Below are positions 37,209 through 47,300 of a stretch of 64,000 nucleotides of DNA, in pieces. This DNA is from Rhynchonema sp. JSB1_4 (lineage: Eukaryota > Nematoda > Chromadorea > Monhysterida > Xyalidae), in NCBI GenBank assembly GCA_030248065.1, contig JASAMV010007832.1:1-64000 (forward strand). The letters run 5' to 3'. The translations under genes and the position numbers were made by a program. The stretch's first letter is position 1; the number at the start of each line of letters is the position of its first letter. Below the pieces are notes generated by a model. That model saw nothing but the letters and a program-made list of their open reading frames with translations. It was not told the DNA's origin and made no database searches.

Positions 37209-38470
37209 TATGGATGAACTCATACAGAGGCAAACATGGCACAAGCATCCCAGCCTTTCAGACTTCAAAAGAAGGGGCAGTGAGATACCGCGGCCAGACT
37301 ACACTGCGCAGTCTCCTATGGGTGAACTCATACACATGGTACTAATATTCAAAACTGGAAGATAACAGAGGCAAACATGGCACAAGCATCCCAGCCTTTC
37401 AGACTTCAAAAGAAGGGGCAGTGAGATACCGCGGCCAGACTACACTGCGCAGTCTCCTATGGGTGAACTCATACACATGGTACTAATATTCAAAACTGGA
37501 AGATAACAGAGGCAAACATGGCACAAGCATCGACAGCCTTTCAGACTTCAAAAGAAGGGGCAGTAGGATACCGCGGCCAGACTATACTGCGCAGTCTCCT
37601 ATTGATGAACTCATACACAGGATACTAATATTCAAAACTGGAAGATAACAGAGGCAAACATGGCACAAGCATCCCAGCCTTTCAGACTTCAAAAGAAGGG
37701 GCAGTGGGATACCGCGGCCAGACTACACTGCGCAGTCTCCTATGGGTGAACTCATACACAGGATACTAATATTCAAAACTGGAAGATAACAGAGGCAAAC
37801 ATGGCACAAGCATCCCAGCCTTTCAGACTTCAAAAGAAGGGGCAGTAGGATACCGCGGCCAGACTACACTGCGCAGTCTCCTATTGATGAACTCATACAC
37901 AGGATACTAATATTCAAAACTGGAAGATAACAGAGGCAAACATGGCACAAGCATCCCAGCCTTTCAGACTTCAAAAGAAGGGGCAGTGGGATACCGCGGC
38001 CAGACTACACTGCGCAGTCTCCTATTGATGAACTCATACACAGGATACTAATATTCAAAACTGGAAGATAACAGAGGCAAACATGGCACAAGCATCCCAG
38101 CCTTTCAGACTTCAAAAGAAGGGGCAGTGGGATACCGCGGCCAGACTACACTGCGCAGTCTCCTATTGATGAACTCATACACAGGATACTAATATTCAAA
38201 ACTGGAAGATATGGTAACAGAAGAAAACATGGCACAAGCATCCCAGCCTTTCAGACTTCAAAAGAAGGGGCAGTGGGATACCGCGGCCAGACTACACTGC
38301 GCAGTCTCCTATGGGTGAACTCATACACATGGCACTTTTATTAAAAACTGGAAGATAACAGAAGAAAACATGGCACAAGCATCCACAGCCTTTCAGACTT
38401 CAAAAGAAGAGGCAGTAGGGTACCGCGGCCAGACTACACTGCGCAGTCTCCTATGAGTGAACTCATACAC
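37209..38470. repeat. 141-bp satellite, block B (about 9 copies)
   Basis: Continuation of the array at 34249-36469 beyond the insertion. Divergence rises at the right edge (38340-38470), the usual pattern for the end of an array. Confidence 0.95.
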
Positions 38471-38551
38471 AAACTGTTTCACACCGGCCACAATGAATTT
38501 TGAGCAAGTAAGGCGCGTGAAAAGCTACGCAGTATTAGACCATGTCCGGGG

Positions 38552-38998
38552 CAGGGTTGGGCAAAAAAAACGATGGCCTTTTTCTTAAAAAACGACGTTT
38601 TTTTAAAAAAATCGTTTTTCGTTATTTTCAAATCCTGAATTTCCTTGATTTTCCCTGGTTTTTCAGGGGAAGTACCCTGATTATCAAGGAAAATCAATTT
38701 TTTTGTCCCATTTTTTTCAAAAAATTTTCGACCAATTTTTACTTTGTCGAGATACGTCGATATACGGGGTTTGACTTTCAATGATGACCCCGGCCAAAGT
38801 TGGTCCCATGATGCGCGCCTGATATGGGATCTTAACAACTCTCTAGAAATTGGTTGAAACCCGTTTATTTTGCCTCAGAACACATAGAATTACTTCATTT
38901 AACCACGTTTTCTTCCCAGCATGAACGTGTTCCAATTTTTTTGGGGCATATTTTGGTCATCAGGGCGTTTTAAAAAAAAACGTTTTTGTCCAACCCTG
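38552..38998. mobile_element. hAT-like MITE, CAGGGTTGGGCAAAAA family, copy 1
   Basis: Starts CAGGGTTGGGCAAAAA and ends TTTTTGTCCAACCCTG, with the 8-bp duplication GTCCGGGG at 38544-38551 and 38999-39006. Much of its interior matches copy 2. Confidence 0.92.
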
Positions 38999-41900
38999 GT
39001 CCGGGGTGCTCTGAAGCATATGCGAACCGAACGCCCAATCGCAACCCCGAACGCATGCCGCAGTTGACACAACGGCCATGTCTAATCCCATGATGTTCCC
39101 ATGTGCGACATCCACCTTCCGAATCTGTACCCAAGTGTTTCACAGTCCACCACCATACCCCAATACCCACTAACGAAACAGGAAAACACGCCCCTGGAGC
39201 AGCCATAATTGTGCGCTTGGTCCAGTTGGTGTGCTGCGCATCCGAAAATCGTGTGCCGACACCCTGTTCTTCACGCCAAGTGCACCTGCGCGTGTCACGT
39301 TCTCGTATGACGCCGTCATTGATGGAAATTGCCTGAATATCAAGAAAAATGATGTTTCACTCATATTAACAGCTTCTGCACTTACAAATTGTGTATTTGA
39401 TTGGAGCCAGCGTTATTGCACATTAGAAATAAAAACAATTCTACGGCGACTGAGAGAGCGGCCCTGAGTCTGCCAAGCACGTGGTTGTAGAGAGGTAGAA
39501 AGTTAATACACGTAAGATATTTGTTTCAATTTTCGTCCAGCCGGAAAGTTTGTCCCCTTGACAAATGTCTAGCAATGTCTACAGCTGATTTTCGCTCTGG
39601 AAAACATAAAAACTCCTCAAATGCACGCATTTTTACTGGTTTGGTGCAGAAGGCGAAGTTTTCGCTCGGTCAGCCCTGACTGATGCCATGGCTTAATAGT
39701 AGGCGTCGAAGTTCTTAAACAAGCATTTCTTTTCATACTAATGGATTTCGAAAAAAAACAACCAAGACATTTGAAAAAAATTGGATGAAAACGATGACAT
39801 TTCAAAATTTGCACAAACACTAGATCAAATGTCTTTTCTGACATAAGGGGTTCCCCCTAAATTCAGACCGAATCACGCGCCTGCCGGGGTCGATTTACAA
39901 ACATTATCGCGCCCTGCCGGCCAACCGCAAAACCTATTGATCATTTCAAACGTCATGTCGTCATGTCATACCGTAATCGAGGCCATACCTTGTTATCTCG
40001 TCCGCCATCGACGCACTGCTTGACTCTGCACACCCGTTTCCCTTGCTGGATCAGGCTCGACCAATCCAAAGTTACGTAGCACGTTCACGATCGTCCCCCG
40101 ACCAGGGTTGGGCAAAAAAAAACGACGGCGTTTTTTCTTAAAAAAAACGACGTTTTTTTTTCAAAAAAAACGCCTGGGTCGTTTTTCGTTTTTTTTAAAT
40201 CCTGAATTTCCTTGATTTTCCCTGATTTTTCAGGGAAAGTACCCTGATTATCAAGGAAAATCAATTTTTTGTCCCATTTTTTTTCAAAAAATTTTCGACC
40301 AATTTTTACTTTGTCGAGATACGTCGATATACGGAGTTTGACTTTCAGTGATGACCCCGGCCAAAGTTGGTCCCATGATGCGGGTCTGATATGGGATCTT
40401 AACAACTCGCTAGAAAAGGGTTGAAACCCGTTTATTTTGCCTCAGAACACATAGAATTACTTCATTTAACCACGTTTTCTTCCCAACATGAACGTTTTCC
40501 AATTTTTTGGGGGGCATATTTTGGTCATCTGGGCGTTTTAAAAAAAACGTTTTTTTTAAAAAAAAACGTTTTTTTTTAAAAAAAACGATTTTTAAAAAAA
40601 AAACGTTTTTTTTTAAAAAAAAACGATTTTTTAAAAAAAAACGTTTTTTGCCCAACCCTGCCCCCGACAGTTGGTCTGCACACGCCGACGTGGATCGACA
40701 TTGCCTGAAAGTCAAGGAAAATGATGTTTCACACATGGGCGCACCTAACGTGTTTGACAGCAGTAGCCACACATAATTTGCCTAATAATCAAAAACGTTG
40801 CTCTTCGGACCAAGCAATGTATTTTTCTCATTTGCAGATCAATGACTAGTCTGAAACCAGAAATGTCCCTTCATAAAAATTTACAAATTTAATAATAAAA
40901 TCAGAAAGACCACGCTAATGAAACGATCAGAAAGAAAATCGGCAGAAAAACGAGTATCCATACCTTGTGCAGTTGTTTGATCCAGTCCGGGAGCTGTGGT
41001 GCTGGTCTGACCATCGGAACAAACAACTGCGCATAACATTTGGATAAAAATGTGATGGAGCAACCGGCCGCAAGCGGACAACGCGAGAACAAAAGAGAGG
41101 AAAATGAGGAAGGCGTCTGAAAGAGCCGTGGCTAAAATGTTGACTGTCTGCACTCCCTGCGGTGAAGAAGAGAGATTATGTATTTTTGTCCAGGCTGTTT
41201 GTTTGATCCTCGCCCCAACACGCGTATTGCTTGTGCGTGGCTGTGTGTTTTTTTTCAAATTTCTTTCGTTGTAACAATGCACCCAACACACGCTGTACAC
41301 CTGTGTTGTGATTTGTGACCTGTCCACCTGTCCACATAATACCCACGCAAAACTCAACTACGTCTGACATGAAACAAAAGTGTGAGCACCAGGGGCAAAG
41401 GTTGTATTACCACTTGCACGCTATTGACTCCCAGTAAAAACACACTGGGTATTTAAGTGTGGATGATGCTTGTGGCAGCAGGGGGGGGGAACTAATCCGC
41501 TCTCTGACACGCACACACAAACATCCTTTTGCGTTCATTGACAACAACAAACGTAAATATTGTTGACCAAGGAAGACACCTGACTGATCACGTCACAATC
41601 AGTTTAGTGGGTGAGGGATACACATGCACAATGTACATATGTGAACATACCGTATATCTTGAGCAAAACTTGATGGATTATGCTTTCCGAAAGGCAAAAA
41701 ATTTTGTTTTTCGACGACGGACGACCGTGATCGGTGGTGTTACCTCGTTACAGTGTTCATCAGGTTTTCGAGACCGACCACGCGTTGGAAAATAAAATTT
41801 TGACGAGTTGATGATTATTGTGGCCGTTATTGTGATGTTTCACATTTAATCGTTTCGTTCTCCGCTTCCCATATCCGAACTCCATAATCTGAAAAAAAAA

Positions 41901-42329
41901 ACAGTTCTGTGATCCAAATGAGGCATCTCAGTTCGCATTTACATTTTGAAATTGCTGTCCGGGTAAAATTTCAAGTCCACGCATGTATAGATTTCCATTG
42001 CTGCGACTGACAAGTGAAACACTTGTCAATTTACATTTCATTACGTTTTTTTTTTCAGTTTTGGTGATTTTTCACAACAGAAAAATTGAATTTTTTCGGG
42101 GCCTTGTTCGGAAAGCTTCTGGGTGGGGCCTAGGGTTCACGTTGCAGAACGATCGAAACGTTGCAGTGCATGTTTCGAAACTGCAAATGCTTGCCGATGC
42201 TTTTTATAAACAGCATGACCATCGTTACCATGTTCACACTCCTGCTTGCACACGAAACGTTTTCTGCCTTTCTCTTCTCAGACGGTTTTCTGACCCGAAT
42301 TTAAGCAGACAATGAAAAAATGAGAGATT
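38999..42329. other. Intergenic sequence around the two MITEs, no gene assigned
   Basis: A minus-strand frame at 40881-41157 follows a good acceptor (TTCTTCACCGCAG) and encodes a hydrophobic stretch plus a Ser/Thr-rich tail (SDGQTSTTAPGLDQTTAQ) before a GTATGG donor. It could be a secreted-protein exon, but I found no partner exon. Confidence 0.35.
40103..40660. mobile_element. hAT-like MITE, CAGGGTTGGGCAAAAA family, copy 2
   Basis: Same ends as copy 1, flanked by the 8-bp duplication CCCCCGAC (40095-40102 and 40661-40668). The right end has expanded blocks of AAAAAACG/CGTTTTTT. Confidence 0.93.
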
Positions 42330-42555
42330 GGCTGATATTTTCGAAACGGTGTAAAGGTCAGTTGGATGTAAAGGTCAGTGGACAGCTCGGTCGACAGCTC
42401 AGTGTGATAGACCTCGGTGTAAACTTGAAATATTCCACGTTAATAACAGGCAATGTTTCACGTTTACACCGAGCTACGCCGACCGAGCGTTCGACCGAAC
42501 TTTACGCCGACCTTTACGCCCAACTGACCTTTACACCGTTTCGAAAGTTCCATCC
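42330..42555. mobile_element. Fold-back MITE family TTTCGAAACGGTGTAAAGG, copy 2
   Basis: Over most of its length it matches 18298-18523. It lies about 180 bp upstream of the small membrane-protein gene, so it could act on that promoter. Confidence 0.88.
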
Positions 42556-42731
42556 ATTGTGCGCAGCCATAATTTTGGGGGCGGAGCCGCCACGGGTGAA
42601 ATTTTTTTCTTAGAATGAGATATGCAATTTTCATTTTCATTCTTTCATTTTCCAATTCCAATCCAAATATTTACTGAGCATTTTTTGACATGAAAATAAC
42701 GAATTGACGCGCGAGCGAAATCACCATCACC

Positions 42732-43620
42732 ATGCCCTGGTCAAATTTGATGAAGGATAACGTGGCTGAATCAGGAGTTGTGATACTCTGCTTGGCCGTC
42801 GTCACCATATGCAACCTTATTATTATGTGTTAGTTTTCATCAACTTTTTTTATTAAATTAAATATTTTAATGCAAATCTCATTCTAATTATGTTGCAGGT
42901 GCGATCGTATATTACATGGTTATGAAACATCGACTAAATAAACGACTGCATGAAATTACCGTTGTTCTGAACAGCGCGCGCATAGGTTAGTTATTTCGTC
43001 GAGTTTCTTTATTTTTGCACTCAATTTTCAATTTATCTAAGTACTGATCACCTCGTTTCGACTTTAATTATGACCTTTTCAACTTTAGCAATGAATGCAT
43101 GCGAAATACCGCGATCTTTTATCGACATTGCCCATAACCAATTCGATCAAAATAAGAGGGCCGGTGAGGCCGGACCCATCGAGCTCGGATCAGTTAGTTT
43201 TGAGGCCATGTCTTAAAACTTTTTAAGAATAAAAAATGGCTCTCGTTTTTTTTAGAATTCCGACAGCGAACATCACCAACGGGCGCGCGCCAGATTCAAA
43301 CGGCCTGACGATCCTAACTATTGGACGTTGGCTGGTTTGAGCAAGGTTGGCTTTTATGGATACAATTTTTTGTGAGAGAAACAAATTTTGTCAATATGTG
43401 TCAATCACATGTTCAGATATTCGCGAAACAACAACCGAAAGGCGGTGGCGACCGAGATTACGCGGGCGCGAAGAAAATGGCGTTTTGGTCCATGAAACCG
43501 TCGGACGAGAAAAGTGTGCCGCTGAAGAAAGCAGCGCAGGCCGCCAATCTGAAACGCGACAACAATTATCCAGGAGATGGAAGGGATAGAAATCAACCGA
43601 AAAGCGAGCACTATTATTGA
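42732..43620 (+). CDS. Small single-pass membrane protein, unknown function, five exons
   Basis: Exons 42732-42828, 42899-42985, 43089-43192, 43256-43345 and 43417-43620 join in phases 1, 1, 0 and 0 to give 193 residues. Every intron is 63-103 bp with a GTTAGT or GTTGGC donor and a CAG/TAG acceptor, which supports the model although the first four exons are very short. Residues about 15-42 form one hydrophobic helix (VVILCLAVVTICNLIIMC), followed by the basic stretch KHRLNKRLHE, so a short outside N-terminus and a cytosolic tail are likely. The tail is polar and charged and includes RPDDPNYWTLAGLSK and a lysine-rich part, ending EHYY. No domain recognised. The ATG is in a CACC context. Confidence 0.8.
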
Positions 43621-44390
43621 CCGACAATGACAAACCCAATACATGCGATCTACCAAAACTACGCCGACTTTTGTGAGAAGAGGCCAGAGACACTTATTTT
43701 TTGAAAAGCTTGAGACCAAGTGTTCCCGCTAACTGGAGTTTGTGACCCGGCCTCTTGAAACCAGCCAAATTGTGTGACAAATACATATGACAAAGACTTA
43801 TTGAGCTCTATCGTTTGCGTGAACTCTTGATTTCCGTTTATTGAACCGAATTCACTGCCGAAATATTCTAGGTCTTCCCTTTTCTTAAACCTCAATATCC
43901 CCACCTTTGTGACCAAAGTGCGCACACACTCCACCCAAACTTGTCTTGATAATAAAATGGCCCAAATTACAACTGTTTTCGGTATTTTAATTTCTGGATT
44001 TTGTGGCTTGCCTTTTCCACTATGTTGGCAGTTTGGCCACTTCAAGGGTTTCGAGCAGATTGGAAACATCGGATTTGACAAAATTTTTTCGAAGATCCGT
44101 TGTTTTCAGGCCGTTTTGTTCAGTTTAATGATGTCTTTGCGTCAAGATTCGCGTTGGAATGATTACTCAAGTGTGTTGATGAACTTCCGATTCCGAGTTC
44201 AAACTGTTTTTCAACAAACAAATGAATTCAAATGGTTCATCGCCTTCAAATGTCAGCAAATCGGTCGGTCGCGAAAATTAGGATTAGGAAAGAGAAAAAC
44301 CAAATAAAACATAAAGTTTCAAATTTTCAATTCAAAATAGAAGGTATTTGATCATCCGGCGATCCGGGTCAAGTTCAGTGACCAAACAAG
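43621..44390. other. Gap between the small membrane-protein gene and DERA
   Basis: 770 bp on a shared strand. An open frame at 43957-44307 (plus) starting MAQITTVFGILISGF has no splice support or recognisable domain and overlaps an equally long minus-strand frame, so I do not call it. Confidence 0.4.
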
Positions 44391-47300
44391 ATGGTATTCG
44401 GACTGCTTGGTTATCTGACGTCCGGATGGTTGGATGGGCGACCGAAAATCTCGTCGGAAGGTCGCAACTCGCCGCGTTCGTTCGACGAATCCTGGCTGCG
44501 TCGGGAATTCGAGTTCGACGAACGCGAAATCGTGGCCATCTGTGCCGAATGCGAGAAGAAAGGACAGTCGCTGGCGGCTAACGTGAGCGGCTGGGGCTGG
44601 GGGTGTTTTCCATCGTAATTAGACTTCGTTTCGAAGTGAAACAATGAAATTTTTCCGACATTTTTTTCAGCGAACAGCCCTGCTTGACATCGTCGCATCG
44701 ATTGATCTCACCACACTGTCTGGTGACGACACGCCGGATCGAGTCAACACATTGGTGGACAGATGTGTCAATCCGTTGGGACCGGAGACGTGGGAGGCGC
44801 TGACGACCACGCATGGAGTCGTCCAGGTGCGTGTCTGACATCTGAGTGGTAAAAGCCAAAATACAGCCCCCCCGGGAGCAGTGTAGTGGCAGGCCCATGT
44901 GTGGGAGGTAAGTATGATGCGGGGTTGGGACCGGAAGCGTGAGAGGTATGATTTTGGTCGCCCAAAAAGGCGAAAAAACACCGTTTTTGTGATACAATTT
45001 TGGCCAAAAATTGAGGTAAAAATAGTACTTTTTCTAAATTTTCGCCGAAAATCGCCTAAAAACAGGTATTATGAGTGGGTTTGCGCGCGCGCGCGATTTT
45101 TGGGAAAATAAGGTCGAAAAACACCGATTTTTGCCTTAAAAAGGTATAAATTGCTTGTGAGAGGTATGATTTGGAGTTGTGAGAGGTAAGTACTCAACCC
45201 CCCCTCGGGTTTTGTGGTAGGTAAGTACTGAGAGGGGGGGTAACCCCCCCCAACCTCCCCAGTAGGGTTAGAGAGATGTCGGGTGTCGGCTGTCGGGTGT
45301 CGGGTGCCAAAAAAGTGTAGGTGTCGGGTGTCGGGTGTCGGGTACCCCCAGATGTCGGGTGTCGGGTTTTTTCGGACCCGACACCCGACACTTACGGTTC
45401 AAAACATCAGTATTGCTTGAGAGAAGAATTTTGAGAGAAAATTTTCTTCGAACCAAATGTTTCCGAAGACGCAGAATATGGCATTTTGGTGTTTATTTCG
45501 TGTGAAAATACTTGAATTCAGTAACTTGAGCCAAAAAATTGCACTCATGATGCTAATGAGCAAAAATTTGCCTGTTTTGGTCCAAAAACAGGTGTCGGGT
45601 GTCGGGTTTTTTTCAAAAACTAGATGTCGGGTGTCGGGTTTTTTTGCAACTGTCGGGTGTCGGGTGTCGGCTTTTTTTCTGAGATGTCGGGTGTCGGGTG
45701 TCGGGTACTTCCAGATGTCGGGTGTCGGCTGTCGGGTGTCGGGTACCCCCCCGACCTCTAACCCTACTCCCCAGCCACTACTATGTTTCCGAATGAAACG
45801 GAAAGACGTTTTTTTCCCGGAGCCCGGTAATTTTAGAAAATAAATTACCCGGAAAATTACCGGTAATTTATTTTCCCGAGAAAATATGTTTTTTTGGTCC
45901 GAAAATAGCGAAAAATTCCTTGAGGGTTCGAAAACCTGTGTTACAAACTGGTTTTAAAAAGGCCTAAAACAGCTGAAGCCACCCTTTTTCGCGCCCGAAA
46001 CACGCAGGCGGTGATTAACAAACCATAAGTAGGGTTAGAGAGATGTCGGCTGTCGGGTGTCGGGTGTCGGGTGCCAAAAAAGTGTAGGTGTCGGGTGTCG
46101 GGTACCCCCAGATGTATACTGTCATAAAGAACCGTTTTTTATTTTTGGTGGAAAAAAAACGGTTTTTTTTCCGAAAAAAAACCGTTTTTTTTCCAAATAC
46201 TTTTCCAGTACTTAAGAACGTAATTTAGAAAAATATAACAATTTCAGTGCAAAATTTGTTCGAAGTGACGAGAGTGCTCTTGAAGAGTGTTGAAGTCAGT
46301 CGAAAACACTTGGTTTACACGCTTTTTGGCCCATTTTAGGCAAGGGAATTTTTGTGCTCGAGCCAATTTTTCACTAAAATCGAAAAACTCATCGGTTTTG
46401 CATTACAATTTTTTGGAAAAACTGGAATAAAGTACCGATATTTTTCCGATAAAAAACCGAAAAGGTACCCACGGAAAAATAAATGGAAAAGTATTCGGGT
46501 CTCGGAAAAAAAACGGTTTTTTTTCGGTTTTTTTTCCGGAAAAAAAACCGGTTTTTTTTCCGCCTGCCAGTATACCCAGATGTCGGGTGTCGGGTTTTTT
46601 CGGACCCGACACCCGACAGCCGACACCCGACACTTACGGTTCAAAACATCAGTATTGCTTGAGAGAAGAATTTTGAGAGAAAAATTTCTTCGAACCAAAT
46701 GTTTCCGAAGACGCAGAATGTGACATTTTGGTGTTTATTTCGTGTGAAAATACTTGAATTCAGTAACTTGAGCCAAAAAATTGCACTCATGATGCAAATG
46801 AGCAAAAATTTGCCTGTTTTTGGTCCAAAAACAGGTGTCGGGTGTCGGGTTTTTTTCAAAAACTAGATGTCGGGTGTCGGGTTTTTTTTGCAACTGTCGG
46901 GTGTCGGGTGTCGGCTTTTTTTCTGAGATGTCGGGTGTCGGGTGTCGGGTACTTCCAGATGTCGGGTGTCGGCTGTCGGGTGTCGGGTACCCCCCCGACC
47001 TCTAACCCTAACCATAAGCAAGGCAAAAATTGTTCAAAGTGGGTGTTTTTGACATCAGAATTCCTTAAGTACAGTACTGGTCATTTACTTGAAAAAAATG
47101 TTTTTTTTTAAAAATCGTTTTTTTCGAAAATACAAATTACGAGGGTAGTACTTGTGGGGTGGGTGGGGGCAATGATGGAGCAGGGGGGTGGGGGGTCCCC
47201 CCTAGGTACAGTAGGTAGGTAGGTTGACGCTCCATCCTGGTACAGTAGGTAGGTCGCCGCCCGGCGGCTGGAACGGTAAGTTGCTATTTTTGGCTCAAAA

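Noticed and set aside
34249..38470. CRISPR-like or protein-coding repeat array
   Set aside because: Units are contiguous 141-mers without unique spacers, and stop codons occur in every frame.
40881..41357. 158-residue minus-strand frame with a hydrophobic stretch
   Set aside because: Only one exon-like piece with an acceptor and a donor; no partner exons, so not called as a gene.
43909..44307. 132-residue plus-strand open frame upstream of DERA
   Set aside because: Overlaps a 140-residue minus-strand frame of equal quality, with no splice, codon or domain support for either.
45300..47000. GTCGGGT arrays as a telomere or coding repeat
   Set aside because: They are the inner parts of TAGGGTTAGAG elements bounded by 8-bp duplications.
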